Shown here: piece by piece, positions 12,751 through 26,100 of the stretch
How the letters are laid out: every line of letters starts with the position of its first letter
Position numbering within the stretch: position 1 is the first letter of the stretch
Source of the DNA: Dama dama
Taxonomy: Eukaryota; Chordata; Mammalia; Artiodactyla; Cervidae
Assembly (NCBI RefSeq): GCF_033118175.1
Contig: NC_083685.1
Location: forward strand, 119,110,501 to 119,174,500
Reading direction: 5' to 3'
Length of the DNA: 64,000 nucleotides
Translations under genes and position numbers: made by a program
Notes under the pieces: generated by a model
What the model was told of the DNA's origin: nothing
Databases searched by the model: none
Seen by the model: only the letters and a program-made list of their open reading frames with translations

Positions 12751-12799
12751 GATCAGGCACCTGGTCTCCTTGCCTGGAACATCTGAGAATTTGTCCATT

Positions 12800-13290
12800 T
12801 TATCTGGTCATTGAATTTACTGGTATAAACTTAACAATGTTCCTTTACTTTCTTATTAATGTCTATAGGTTTTGTAGTGACATGTTCTTTTATTTCTCAT
12901 ATTGATCATTTGTATCTTTTATTTTGATAAGTTAGATATTTATCAATATCACTGGTGTTTTTTTGAAGATTAAGCTTCTGGTTTTATCGATGTCCTTGAT
13001 CATTTTCTATTTCACAGATTTCTGTTCTTGTATCTGTTAGATCCTTTTTCTGTTTACTTTGAGTTTACTTTGCTATTTTCCTATCTGAGATCTTCTTTTC
13101 TAATATAAATGTTTCAAGCTATAAAATCGTCTCTATTGTTCTGACTGCTTCCTATGATTTTAATGTATTGTTCTTTTCATTTTCATTTGGCTTAAAATAT
13201 TTTCTAAGTTTCTCGTGTTTTTTTTTTCCTCTTCAATCCATGGAAATCTAGAAATACTTTGTTTTAATTTCCAAGTATTGGTGGTCCTAC
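12800..13290 (-). mobile_element. LINE-1 fragment, antisense
   Basis: The T-rich + strand has antisense L1 ORF2 features such as tttttttgaagattaagcttctgg, gatttctgttcttgtatctg and ctataaaatcgtctctattg. It has decayed too far for any open frame. Confidence 0.75.
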
Positions 13291-13499
13291 CAAAGGAGCA
13301 GGCAATGCAGAAGGGAAGGCTGGTGCTCACAAATTCCACAGCTGCCCAGGCCTGACCCTCGGCTAGTCTGGTGTTGGCCTCTCTCTTTGCTGACTAAACT
13401 CCTTCCCTCTCACTGATGCTGCCCATTGTCTGAACTACCCTTTGCTGTTTCTGTGCATTTTCTCCTACTTCATGGGCCTATGCCACTTAAAAGAATGGA

Positions 13500-13700
13500 T
13501 TGACAGACTTCCTTGGTAGTCCAGTGGCTAAGACTCCATGCTCCGTGCAGGGGGCCCAGGTTCCATCCCTGGTCAGGGTACTAGGTCCCCCTAAGAGTTC
13601 TCCTGCCTCAACTTAAAAAGATCCCGTGTGCCGCATCAAAGATTGAAGATCCCACATGCTGCAGCTAAGACCCAGCACAGCCAAATAAATAATGAAAAAA
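13500..13700 (+). mobile_element. CHR-type tRNA-derived SINE
   Basis: It reads gacttccttggtagtccag, tggctaagactccatgctcc, aggttccatccctggtcagg, then a region of atcccacatgctgcagctaa ending in an A-rich tail with caaataaataatg. This is the sense form of the cetartiodactyl CHR family. Confidence 0.88.
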
Positions 13701-14689
13701 AAGAAAAAACAACTCTGAAAATAAACTGTTTTTAAAAAGAAGTAGAACGTGTTGAACTGTTTGGGGACAGATACTTAGAAATATGATGTGATGCAGTGGA
13801 AGCTGACACAACATTGTGGATCAACTATACTTCAAATTAAAAAAGAAATAAGATGAGTCACAAATGGAAGCCAAAATACGATTTTTAAGAATGTAGTAGT
13901 TACATTAAAAAGGTTTAAAAACAGATTGATTATAATAATATCTTCTTTAATGTATACACAATATTATCATTTCAACATGTGATAAATATGAAAATATCAG
14001 TGAGATATTTTACATGCTTTTTTTCATACCAAGTCTTCAAAATCTGATGTGCATTTTACACTCAAAGCCTCATTTCATGCGCCTGTGTGTCTGGGGACTG
14101 GGTCTGTTTTCTCTGGTCAGTCCCACAACCGGGGGAAACAGCTGGAACATCAGGTGTGCGGCTGTGGAGTCACTCACCAGAAAACGCGTCTGGAGTTTTG
14201 GCAAGTCAGCGTTGAAAACAGGAAGCTCAGTTTTGCTTTGTAATGGTTTCCAAATAATAGTGTGAAATCAGCTTTTTTCTGACTGTCGGGGAAATTATGG
14301 AGCATGTTTGTTGGCACTGATGTTTTTGTATTTGCTATATAATGCTGAGTTCAGAAGGCCTCAGGGGCCCTTCTGTGGCGTTTGTGGGCTGTAGGCCTGG
14401 CTTCCCAGACCTTTCAGACCCCCTCCTACCCCCAAGCATATCCCCCCAAACACCCAGATGCTGAGAGTCATGGGGCTTAGGTCTATACTGACGGCTTCAG
14501 GATGCTCATGCCAGCAGCTTGCTGCATGGCAGCAAAGATTTTGTTAAAGACTTTTTAAGTTTGTGTCTTTGTACCTGAACTGCAGGCACCGCTGACCTTA
14601 TCTCTGTCACTAGTTGTTGAAACTCCTATTTTTAGGATTCTACACAAATAAACTGTGATGGCCGCACTTCACTGACGTTCACCTGTGTT

Positions 14690-15010
14690 GCATGTGTATC
14701 AGTTGCTCTATTGCTGGGGGTGCATGCATTGCATCTGCACTATGGTGTCCTGCCATACACTGCTGCATAATGTTTGGGTTCTAACGTGTTTTATCTGCTG
14801 TGAAGAAAGCTGCTTGGAACATTCGTGGACAGGTTTTGTGTGGTATGTGCCCAGGAGTGGAGCAACTGGTTGTGCAGAAGGTCTGAGCACCTGCTCAGCT
14901 GCTTTGCAAAGTGGTTCTGTCTCACTGTCCTTCCCGAAACCTGTGCGATTTTCACTTGGTGTTGTCAGTCTTTTTAATTGCAGCAGCTTGAGGGTGTAGT
15001 GTGTTTCCTC
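14690..15010 (-). mobile_element. LINE-1-like fragment, antisense
   Basis: The words gctgtgaagaaagctgcttg, gtgcccaggagtggagcaac and cagctgctttgcaaagtggt resemble antisense L1 3' sequence. It is old and the boundaries are uncertain. Confidence 0.5.
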
Positions 15011-15114
15011 ACAGCTAAAACTTCGTTCCCCTGTCCCACTTAGATAGCAGGAGTGCCCCTCCCCATCTTCTCATCCCCCCCAAACCCCAGGTGTAACCAC
15101 TGAAAAGGTCTGCA

Positions 15115-15535
15115 AACATCGACAAATGTCCCCTGGGGATGGGGGTGTGGGGGTTGCACTGGAAATGTTACTTCAAATGGAAAAAGCATCTTTGCAAATG
15201 TGATGAAGGACTTCGAGATTGCCCTGCCATCGTAAGTGTCCTCATAAGAGGAGTCAGAGGAGATTTGACCCAGACAGATGAGACACCAAGCTGCTAGCTG
15301 TGAATACAGGAGAGGGGCCCTGAGCCAGGGAGGGCGAGCGGTGCTGGAGGCCTTCAGAAGCTGCAAGATGGTCCCCCTGCCTCTGAGTGGAGCGACGCCC
15401 TGCTGATACCCCGATTTCACACTGCGAGATTCACTTAGATCTTCTGGCCTCCAGGACATTAAGAAAATAAACCACTGTTGTTTTAAGTCACTAAGTTTGT
15501 GGTAATTTGTGGCAGCAACCACAGGAAACGAGTAT
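15115..15535 (+). mobile_element. MLT1-like solo LTR
   Basis: It carries cagaagctgcaagatggtcc and ends with cactgttgttttaagtcact, aagtttgtggtaatttgtgg and aggaaacgagtatag. That is the usual right end of MLT1-type (ERVL-MaLR) LTRs. No internal viral sequence is attached. Confidence 0.65.
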
Positions 15536-15699
15536 AGTTACTGCAAGAAATAAGCCTTAAGTGAATGGGGAGATACACGGTGCTCACATGGGTTGGAGGA
15601 CTCAGTGTTGTTGAGATGTCTGTCTTCCCCAGACTGAGCTGTATGTTCATCATGATCCCAGTTGATATCACAGCAGGGTTGTTTGTTGTTGGTTTTTGG

Positions 15700-16900
15700 T
15701 TTTTTTTTAATGGAAATTGACAAACTCATTCTACACTTTGTTGGAAACGCAAAGGTTTTAGAACAGTCAAAATTCATCCGAAAAAAAAGAACAAGTTTAG
15801 AGAACAAGCACTACCCAACTTCAAGGCTAATCCAGACAATGTGTGTTGGCATAAAGATAGACAGATAGATCAAAGGAATAGAGTAGGGTCCAGAATTGAC
15901 CTGTGTGTACACAGACAACTGATCTTTTATCAAAGTGCAAATGCAAAAAAAAAAACAAAAGTGCAAATGCAGTTCAGTGGGAAAAGAGCATTATCTTCGA
16001 ACAGAGGGAACACATGGATATCTGTATACAATAAAATTGAACTTTAAAACTTCACACTATATGTGAAAATTAACTCAAAATGGATCCTAGAATGAAATGT
16101 AGAACTTAAAACTGTAAAAATTCTAGAAGAAAACTTAGGAAAAAAGTCTTTACATCGTTGGGTTAGGCAAAAAAGTTCTCAGATACCAAAATCACAATTC
16201 ATAAGAGGGAAAAAATGGGTAAATGGAATTCAAGAACATTGAAAACTTCTTTGAAAGGCATTGTTAAGAGAATGAAAAGACAAGTTCAGGGGAATGGAAG
16301 AAAATATTTGGAGATAATTTCTGATAAAGGGCTTGTGCCCAGAGCTCTGTAGGGCTCTCAAGGCTCAATGATAAGAAAACAAACATCCGAATAAAAAATG
16401 GGCTAATGATTTGAATAGATGCCTCATCAAATAAGGTATATGGATGGCAAATTTAGTTCAGCATCATTCGCCACTAGAAAAATGTTAAGTCCTCAATGAG
16501 ATACCAGTGCATACCTGTTAGCAGTTCTAGAATAAAAGGGCTGGCCATCCCACATGTCTGCAAGAATGTGGAGCAACAGGAACTCACACTGCTGGTGGAA
16601 ACTCAAATGATCCAACCACTTTGGAAGACAGTTTAGCAGATTTTTTAGAAGCTGTCCATTCAACTGCCTTTTCATCCAGTCATCCCCTCCTGGGTGTTTA
16701 CCTGAGTGAAATGGAAGCCTCTCCACCCAGAGACTGACACACAGATGCTCACCACATAAACTAGGAGCAGCCCACGTCCAACAGGCGAAAGGGAAAACAG
16801 CTGTAGTTTAGAGCGAACAGGTGGTACTGAGTGCAAGAACCCAGAAAAGAGCACGCACTGCGTGACTCCGTGTGAAATCCTGGTAAATGCAAGTAATTCA
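15700..16900 (+). mobile_element. LINE-1 3' ORF2 fragment, sense
   Basis: Typical sense L1 words run in order: gacaaactcattctacac, atagatcaaaggaatagag, aagtgcaaatgcagttcagt, actgtaaaaattctagaaga, ggcttgtgcccagagctctg and atgagataccagtgcatacc. Many stops and indels are present, so it is inactive. Confidence 0.85.
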
Positions 16901-16921
16901 CTTGTGACAGAAGGCCAATCG

Positions 16922-17045
16922 GAGGATCCCCTACCGGTCCAGTGGTTACAATTCCACACTTTCATTGCCAAGGGCCAGGGTTTGATCCCTTTTTGGGGAA
17001 CTCATATCCTGAAAGCAGTGTGTGCCCGCCCCCCAAAAAAGGCAA
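16922..17045 (+). mobile_element. CHR-type SINE
   Basis: The words ggatcccctaccggtccagt, ggttacaattccacactttc and ggtttgatccctttttgggg are followed by a C/A-rich tail. It is a diverged sense copy. Confidence 0.75.
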
Positions 17046-17404
17046 GTTAGCAATTGCCTGGGGGAGGGAGGTGGGAAGCTCACCCCGCGAGACGGACACG
17101 GGCACGAGAAAGCTGGGGATGGGGTGGTTAGGTGTGTATACTTTGGTCACATTCATCAAACTTTAAATATGTACCATGTGTTGCATGTTGATCATACTCA
17201 ACAAAATTGTAAGTCATTTGAGTCATCCTTCATGCAACTAAGGGAAGACGTTAGTGGGCAGCCAGGTTTGTAGTCTGGAGCTTGGGGTCCATTAGAGATG
17301 AGTAGTCATTGCTGATGGGCTCCTGGGTGCAAGTGCCTGTGGAGCAGGGCTCAGGAGCACTTGCCACAGGGGGACAGGGCAGAGCTGGAGGTCTGAGAAT
17401 GGGG

Positions 17405-17705
17405 TGCACCTGTCCCGGACTGAATGCCCGTGTCCTCCACTCTTGTCTTGAAGTCCTGACCCCCCAGTGTGATGGGACTGGGAGACGAGGCCTTTGGGAG
17501 TGACTAGGGTCAGCTGAGGCTGTGAGGGTGGAGCCCCGTGATAGGCTCAGACGCCAGAGCTCTTGCCATGTGGGGACACATGGAGAAGGCCGCCTGAGGG
17601 CCAGGAAGGGGCCCCACCAGGCTGGCCCCTGGGCTGTGGTGTGAGTCGCCGCCATCCACCGTGTGCATCTCAGCATCTCCAGCCAAATGAGGTGGTGCAG
17701 GGGAG
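17405..17705 (+). mobile_element. MLT1-like LTR fragment
   Basis: The words gactgaatgcccgtgtcctc, gaagtcctgaccccccagtg, gatgggactgggagacgagg, gccatgtggggacacatgga and gaaggccgcctgagggccag follow the order of MLT1-type LTRs (gtgatggtattaggaggtggggcc-like core). Confidence 0.6.
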
Positions 17706-20048
17706 CAGAGCCTGTGTGTACTATCCAAACGTTCAGCTTGGTGGTCTCAGAGCCAAGTGTGTGTTAGTTGTTAGAATCAGTGGACCCTAATCGGTGTTAG
17801 AATCAGGAGTAAATGCTGGTCACTCTAAGCCAGTGCCGTGGCTGGACACAGCGCCCGTGCTCGGAGGTGTGGGTAGGCATAGCTGTAACCAGGCCCAGCA
17901 TGCGGACGCTAGCCCTCCTCCCGGGGCCTTGCCTGAGACACCCTCACCCACTGAGGCCACTGCACTGCTGGGCGGGGGAGCTCGTGTTCTGGGCTGAGAA
18001 GGGTGGGGCTGGCACCTGCCTTGTGCCCCCGATTAAGGTGGAAGTGAGCTGACTTCAGTACAGGGGTCTTCAATTCCTGCAAATCCCCCTCGCAGGTGAT
18101 GGGCTTGCCCTCAGGGCCCGCCTGCCCAAGGCAGTGGGATGCGTGTTGTCTGTGTGTAGGCGTGTGTGTGTGTGCAAGGGGCTTGTCCAAGTTGAAAGCT
18201 CTGTGCCCAGAGTCCAGGGCAGAGAGAGGCAGATGTTCGGGTCTCCCTGGGGACCCCTTCCGCTCCTGAGTGCTGCCTCCTTCTCCCTCCCTGCCTTAGA
18301 CTCAGTGCAGGCAGTGTAGCTGAGGGAGGGGGGCCCAGTCCCCTCTGTATCCTCCCCACATCCTTCATGCCCCAGGGTGTCAAGGGAAAGAGCCCTGTGT
18401 TCAAATCTCGAGTTGTTGTTGGCAGAACCTCCATGGCCCAGGCCAGGCGTTGTGGCTGCAGTCAGGGTGAATCCCAGGGAAGCCAGGATCCCCTCTCCAC
18501 TCCTAGTGGGCTGGCAGGACCAGCCTGAGCCCATGGGGGCAGTGGAGGCAGAATCGTGACCATGCCAGGGAGCTGGCCCCAGTGCTGCTGACCTGCTCAA
18601 CCCACACTGGGGCCTGACAATGTTTCACATCCAGAAACACGTGACCTGAGTGCAGGAAGTGGCCGCCAACAGGCCATTCATGGAAGAAAGGGCTGTTTTT
18701 CTTCTAAGACAGTTTTGCTCAAGGTTTCTTGTAATGAGTCCCTGGGGTTTTAGAAGTGGGATACGCTCATTAAGCCTACACCACCTTCTCCTGAGGGCTC
18801 CAAGGCTCCCCTGTTCAGCTGGTGGGGGGCCGGTCTGGACAGGACCTCGGCCCCCGGCTCTGCTGCAGGACAAGGAAGGGGGACCCACTGGCAGCCTCAG
18901 GGGACAGATGGGGGCGCCTGTATACGGAGGGTGGCTGAGGGGCTCACACGCTACACCTCACACAGCAGGTTAAAACTCGGCATTCCTTCACCTGCACACA
19001 ATTCAAACAGTGACTAGAACTGATGACTGGCAAATTTCTAAGAGGATTGTTAAGACCCTCACGAGTTCTGTCTTGCTGGAAACCACATTTAAAACTCAGA
19101 ACCCACATGTCAGCAGTTGCTCCACTTCTTAAGCCCACGGTGGGGTGGGGTGCAGGGGGGACCCCATGTCAATCACCAAGCCCTAGTCACCACAGCAGCC
19201 TCGCCTCTTCCCTGTGTCACCAAAGGGAAAGTTCCATAAACAGGTTTCCCCAGTCACCTGTGGTCAGTGAGGCTCCTGAGTGAGCAGAGAGCTTGAGAGG
19301 CGGGGGCTAGGCGCGGAGTAGTGGCTGGTGGAAATGTCTCGAAGCAAAAGTGCAGAAGAGTGACTTGCTCGGGGCTGAGTGAGCTTGGCAGGTGAGGGCT
19401 GCATGGAAGGGGTGGGCTGTCCCAAGTGACTGTCGGCTGCTGGATGTTCACAAACCGTGTCCAAATACAGAAGAAACTTGTCCCAGGCACAGGGGGTGGG
19501 GGTCTGTCTGTCCCATTCGGTTCCAGTTCAGCTTCTGGGCATGACTCCCTGTCCCCAAGACGTGCTCACAGCCTCACACTGTCCATGACTCGGGAGCAGG
19601 TCGGACCAGATGTCAGGCAGGTTCTCACAGAGTCCCATGGCACAAGTGCAGACTTTATAACCTACTAGAAATAAAGTAAGAGTTGGGAGGCCCCAAGCCC
19701 AGCTGCCCAACAGTCAGGTGGACAAAGCTCCACATAGCAGACACGCAGTGCCTCTTTGTCGTCACTCTTCATTTTAGGCATTCCTTTTCATTAGGGTGTA
19801 GGTGAGGCTCGATCAGGAAGTGATTAAAGCACAGCCCCCGAGGACCTGGGGGTGGGCTTCCACCTGTGTCTGCCTGGAGAGCCGGACACCATTGATCTGC
19901 CTCTAAAGCCACTTGAACCTTTGTACTGACAGGGAAGGGACACGCACAGAAGTTTATCACTTTCTGAGTGACTTTCTGGGAAGTAACCCGGGGGTTGTGT
20001 GATGAACTGTTCTTCTCTGTTCATTGTGTCGATGCTAATTGCTTCCAG

Positions 20049-20144
20049 GTGTTTACCTCCAACGGCCCCACCGTGATCATGCCCACCTGGTTCTGCTCCC
20101 GAGCCTGGTTCGCCCACGTGGGCCCGTTTGATGAGGGCGGGCGG
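20049..20144 (+). CDS. B3GNTL1: B3GNTL1 coding exon (first visible), 32 codons
   Basis: Acceptor gcttccag precedes GTG TTT ACC, and the donor gtaagt follows CGG. The exon is phase 0 at both ends (96 nt). It encodes the segment with FTSNGPTVIMPTWFCSR and ends in FDEGGR. In the family this segment follows the acceptor-binding part of the GT-A fold. The preceding exon, which should end near ...EQLLTQ, was searched for in 1-20048 and not seen. Confidence 0.96.
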
Positions 20145-23100
20145 GTAAGTATGGTCCTTGGATTTCCCCCCAGCCCCCGGGCATGCGGGGAGGGGCTGTG
20201 AGGGCCTTTCCTGCGCTCCCTGGGCCTGCGTGCTGGTGGCTGGGCCTCCCCAGGAGCAGCAGGTTTCTTTGTGAAGACCGTGGGCGCCTGCTTTGGGCTC
20301 ATATCTGCATAGCCACCTCATCCTGGTTTAAGGGCTGTTTGTGGGAAAGCGCAAGACGCTGGCAGTGCTGCCCTGCCCCCCCGGATGGCAGAGGGAAAGG
20401 AGCGCCCCTCGCTCCCCTGCAGGCGGCGGCCCCGGAGCACTCGGGTCCGAGCTGCCCGGGGCCTCCTCCGCAGAGCAGGGCCCACGCTGGCCTCTGGCTT
20501 AGAAATGGGGACCCCGACCTGCTCCCCCTCCCTCCTCGACGGCCTTAGAGGGAACACGCTGACATAACACTCGGTCAGAAGGTAAATCTTAAGGTTGATT
20601 AGTTTGCTTTCCTTTAACCCTCCTTAAATTGGCTTTGAGACATATGTTCTGGTCTCATGATGGAGCCCGTGGGTCAGACGTGTTAAGGCCCATCAGGCCG
20701 GAAGGTGGGGGTGACGCAGGCCCAGGCTCACCATCTGCCCCAGGACCTTGGCCCCCCGTCCGGCCCGCTCGGAGTCTCCTCTCCACTTTGGAGGGGACCG
20801 TCACTCACTGCCAGGGGCCCAGCGGATCCTTGGCTTGGGGCCCTCCCGACCCCACCCAGCATTTCTCTGACCACCCCCAGGGAGAGGCCAGCTCCTCTGC
20901 TTCCCCCTGCGCTGGACCCTGGTCAGACAGTCCCTCTCATGCTACCCAGACTTGCCCTCCAGAAGCTGTGCCGGTCTCACATGTACAAACCCGGGGCCCC
21001 GGCCGCCTGTCCTCAGGACTGGCCCAAGTGGGGAATGTCTGTGCCTCAGCTCCACCGGCCCTCCCTGTCCTGGAGGGTCTTGTGAGCACATAGCCGCTCT
21101 CTGCCCAGGGACTCCCACTGGGGGCTGCAGGGGGCCAAGGCCAGAGAGGTGTTGGGGTGTCCTCTCTGCCAACAGATTCTCCTTGAAATCAAGGCATGGG
21201 GGGAGCGAAGGGACACCCATGAGTCTCCCCACCACTAAGCACGTGCTGCTAAAGCTGCTGTCGCTGGTGCTGAGTCCAAGCACCTGCTGTTCTCATTCTT
21301 CTGCTGCACGTAGCCCCGAGATGGTCATCAGGAGACATTCCTTAAATCACAGCCATGAGCAGCTTCAGGACGGGAAGTGTGTCAGGTCTCTTCAGTTCAG
21401 TTCAGTCACTCAGTCGTGTCCGACTCTTTGTGACCCCATGAATTGCAGCACGCCAGGCCTCCCTGTCCATCACCAACTCCCGCAGTTTACCCAAACTCAT
21501 GTCCATTGAGTCGGTGATGCCATCCAGCCATCTCATCCTCTGTTGTCCCCTTCTCCTCCTGCCCCCAATCCCTCTCAGCATCAGGGTCTTTTCCAATGAG
21601 TCAATTCTTCACATGAGGTGGCCAAAGTATTGGAGTTTCAGTTTCAGCATCAGTCCTTCCAATGAATATTCAGGACTGATCTCCTTTAGGATGGACTGGT
21701 TGGATCTCCTTGCAGTCCAAGGGACTCTCAAGGGTCTTCTCCAACACCACAGTTCAAAAGCATCAATTCTTCGGCGCTCAGCTTTCTTCACAGTCTTCTT
21801 AGCAGGAGTTAATTCTTCCTGGAGAGGGAGCTGCGGAAGGAAAAGAAAGTCCATCCCTCTCTTTGTACAGGAATCAGGGACCAAGGACCTGGGCTGGGAT
21901 GGGGCCGTGGCTGCAGCAAGTGAGGGATGTGGGCATGAGGAGGGGGTCACAGATGGCTGTGAAGCCCACCGCCAGGATGAGGACATGAGGTGTTTCCTGG
22001 TTCCTTCAGGTCCTCCCCCAGGAAAACAGGTCGAGCTGAAGAGTTACTTGTGGAATGCATTTGAGGGAGCACCATATGCTGGGGGCTGGATTTAGGTTTC
22101 GGGGCTGGTCCTCAGCTGATTGTCCGGGTCCGGGAGGCTGCAGTTCTCACCCAGGAGGGAAGAGCAGGGAACTGGAGCCGCCGGGACAGTTGAGGTGCTG
22201 AAGGTCACCTCAAGCAAGATGGTGGCAAGACGGGGATAAACGAGGACACAGCGGGCGTGAGCCGGAGCCTGCAAGGTGCACTCCCAGAGTGAGGTGGGAG
22301 GGGAGTGGGAGAGTTGGAGGAGGGCGTGGGACGGCACCCAGCTTGAGGGGTCTGGATGTCCCCGGGAGGCAACTGTTTCAGGCTCTTAAACCAGAAGGAA
22401 AGTGACCAAAATGGTGTTTGTTGGTTCAGAACAGGGCTCTTCTGAGGGCAGGGATGGCCCGGAGGGGGTCGTGGTTGCTCGGAAGAGCTGCTGCCCGGCA
22501 CGGCAGACACTTTTCAGAAGTGCCTCTGCACCCGTTGGAAAGATCCTCAGGCTTGGAGTCGCTGTGTGGCGTATGAGCTGTCACCCCCTCTCTGGAGTGG
22601 GGGGGCCCAGGCTCCTTTGCATTTTAGCCATTCTGACTGGAGTTCTGTGGTTTCTGTTGTATTTTAATCGACATTTTATAGATGACTTATGACGTTGAGC
22701 AATTTTTCATGTGCGGATTGGCTGCTCCTATGTTGTTTTATGAAGCATCCAGATTTCTTTGCCCGGTTTTGAGTGGAGCGTCTTATTCATTTGGCCAAGG
22801 AGGTCTCAGTTGCAGCATACGGGATCTTCCATCTTTGTTGAAGCACGTGGGATCTTTAGTTGCAGCACTCAGACTCTGTGGGATCTAGTTCCCTGACCAG
22901 GGATCGAACCCAGGCCCCCTGCATTGGAAGCCCAGAGTCTTAGTCATTTGGATTTGATGCTCCCAATGCAGGAGGCCTGGACCGCCGGAGAAATCCGTGT
23001 GGTGTCTTCTTGTTGAGGTGTTGGTGTTCTGGGTTAGATATGTGCTCGTGGGTATTTCCTCCCATCCTTGGTCTCTGGGATCTTCCCTCACTCCCACCTG

Positions 23101-26100
23101 TGCTCGCCCAGGTTCTGTCCCGAGGACATCAGGGCAGCAGGGCTGGGGCGTCCTCCTCTGTTTTGTGGGTTTCATTTCCCCGCCCCGGCGCCGCCTGCTC
23201 TGAGCCTGGGCCTCACAGGTGCTACAGAGGTTGGCCTCTCAGACACCCAAAGCCAGAAGCCAGCATCTTCTCTCGTGCCTTAAAAACCTCTCTTGATATC
23301 AAAGAAGGTTTGTATTTTGTCATCTCTGTATTGAATGCCCTTAATCCCATATGCTCTTCTTAAACCTTTCCTGGTCAGCTTTTTATATTTGTTTTTGAAG
23401 GTATTCTGACTCCTACCTGTTGCTTGAACGGCAGTCAGTAGGTCAGCCTATTCCCTCTCTGTCTTCTGCTGATTTTGTCATGTGATTTCTGCTCACATCA
23501 GAAGGCGAGCCCACATGCTGAGTCCCCAGGTGCCTGTCCGAGTCCCTGGACTCAGCCTCACACGTCAGGCTTCCCCACGTCTGAAGGGCCGTGGCATTCC
23601 TTGTTCCTGCACATTCAGATTGTGGTTTTGGACACACGAAGGAGGGATGGACTGAACAGAAAACCCTGGGCCACACCTTCCCTCCCGTCCTGAGGACAGC
23701 TCACTTTGCCTGACACTGCTGGGACTCACCTGGAGGCAACAGGGGAATTCCTCCCTTGTTGTTAAAGACTCTTGGTTTCATTGGGGTTTGTCTTTATGCT
23801 GATCTAGTTCCGGTGTGTGGGAACCAGGTCTCCTCTTATCTTTTTTTGGCTTATAGTTTTAAGTTTTAGCTGTCCGCCACTGCTGTGGTTTTCTATTTCA
23901 ATATTCTTTATCTTTATCTTCCATTTCAACAACTTTCTCTTAACCCCTTTTTATTATTTAATTTTCTTAATCTTCACTTTCTTGTCTCTTTTCCTACGTT
24001 TCTTCAGTGCCCCTTATTTGTATTCAGATCTGCTTTCCCTGGAGAACTTTCTAATTTAATCTTCATTTCTCACATAATTTTGTCTTTTTCTTCTATTTCT
24101 TTTCTGAATTCAGTCAACCCTCTCTTATTTAAAAGGTTTATTGGGGTATAATTCATATAATTCACCTGTTAAAATGTGCAGCTCAGTGCATTTTAGCACA
24201 TTCACGGGGATGCACAGCCATCACCACCATCTGACATTACGGAAGAGCTTCACCTCCCAGAGAAGCCCACCTGCGGTCACGCCCCCAGCCCCGGGCCTCC
24301 CCAGCCCAGGCTGATCCTCCTCCTCCCAGTCTCCTGTCTGTCCTCCTCTCTGCATGGGTCCAGCTCTGTTAGTTATGGAATTTCTGGTTCATGATGGCCT
24401 CCTCCGTTCTCAAGCCTTGTGAAGAACGTGTGATTTCATTTGGAGAGTCGCTTTCAGAATTTTTTCTTTTTTTTTACTTGTTAATTCTTTTTATTTTTAC
24501 ACAGCATGGCAAAATGAGGAAACAGCTGACAAGAGAATTTTTTCTCCTTCATGATTTTTGGTGGTGGTATTTTTTATTTGGGGCGAATGTCTGTTCACAG
24601 AAGTGTTTGTTTTCTGTGTCTTCTCAAGCTGGCTTTGTATGGCCTCTGTTCACAGGATTCCTACCCCAAGGTCGCCGCCTCTGTGACCCCTCTGTGACCC
24701 CAGCGTTGAGGGCAGGAAGGGGAGGAGAGTGTGTTCCCCCTCCTGTTTCCTTTCGTCCCACAGGATCCTCATCCCCTTTCTCCACACCTCCGAGGGTGCA
24801 CGCCCTTCCAACCACATTCTCATGCCCCAAGGGCCCCCAAGGCAGGGGGTGACTCCCCCAAGTCTTCTCAGGCCCCTATTTCCATGGAGGCCTGGGGCTC
24901 AGCACCTCGTCTTCCACCTCCTCTGGTTAAATTCTCAGTTGTCTCTTTGCCAGAAATAAGGAAACTCTGGGGTTGAGTTCCTACTGGTCATGAGCGGAGA
25001 GGACATCATCTCTCCTTCCTAAATCTATAAAGCACAGGGTTACAATGTGCTCTCGAAAGGTGCCTTTGAAAATGCAGAAAATTAGAAAAAGGAAAAACAT
25101 ACAAATCACCTGTGAGCCCATCACCACACGTCTGCTCTGAACTTTTGTGTGGGGTCCTTTTGTCTTTCTTTTACTGTGGATAACTTTTAGCTGAGCTGCA
25201 AACAGTTTTGTGTTTTTTTTTTTTGGTTTTTTTTTAATTTGGGCTACACTGGGTCTTCATTGCTGCTCGCCGGCTTTCTCCAGTTGCGGCTGGTGGGTGT
25301 TCCTCTCTAGTCCCAGTGCACTTGCGAACACAATTGTGAAAGCTGACTTTTAACATTTTGGTATAAATCCTTTCATGACCTGTGGTCTTTGTGAAAACAC
25401 TTCAGGCACCACAGTGGTCCATCAAGTCACGGAATGACTCAACCAGCTGACGCTGGGAGTGAGGCCGTTGCTGTGGTTCCCGCGTCAGTTTCCTATGCGG
25501 TCTGCTGCCCTGAGACCCCCTGGTGGCGAGTCCCTGGGCAGGGGTGGCTTTGCGTGGAGACCGACGCAGTGCTCCGCGTGGCAGCTCAGGAGTTGAGAGC
25601 CCAGCGGGCTGCCCCCAGGGTGGCTCTCAGGCCTGAGCCAGGAGGTGGCAGAATTCATGGCCGGGTGATCACAGACCCCAGAGGCTGGGTGCTTAGGGCC
25701 CAGTCAGGAGATACACTTGGGCTGGCCAAAAGGAGCCAGGAGTCCCCTCTCCCCACAAGGGTGGTGGCCACGGGGCTCTACCAGGGCATCAAGACCTCAG
25801 AGGCCAGCCGTGCCGCCTTCTCCTCGGGATGGATGAGCTGGGCGAGCAACTGTGGTCTGCTGGGAGCAGTCGGCCCCACCATGGCGCTGGCGCTGCCTTG
25901 GCCTGACCTCGGGCTGCAGAGCCGGCTAAAGGGACAGAACAGGCTGGGGCCGGTGCACAGCAGCCTCTGGGCTGTGGGGAAACCAGCCTCTGCCCAGAGC
26001 AGGGGTCCTGGCAATGTGCCTGGCTATCGCCGGGCTCTGCTCGCCAGACACGCCCTTTGTTGACCTCATGTCCAGACCCTCTGCTCTCTCGCTTTTCACC

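Larger units (their letters stand above)
1..20048 (+). other. B3GNTL1: B3GNTL1 intron (partial): overview
   Basis: No B3GNTL1 exon was found in this stretch, so it is read as the 3' part of one long intron. Repeats are listed separately. Stretches where I see neither gene nor clear repeat are 1-400, 1640-2260, 2470-4150, 4970-5115, 5220-6480, 6515-7130, 7900-12590, 13860-14680 and 17710-20048. Several GC-rich parts (5900-6400, 8700-11200, 17300-19200) give long chance reading frames with low-complexity Pro/Gly/Ser/Arg translations and no splice structure. Confidence 0.75.

Noticed and set aside
15115..15535. Possible endogenous retrovirus with internal genes
   Set aside because: Only LTR-like sequence is seen; no primer-binding site, gag, pol or env text adjoins it or the other MLT1-like pieces.
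25434..26063. A 209-codon open frame upstream of a B3GNTL1 exon
   Set aside because: It does not join in frame to any B3GNTL1 exon and shows no family motif. GC content explains its openness.
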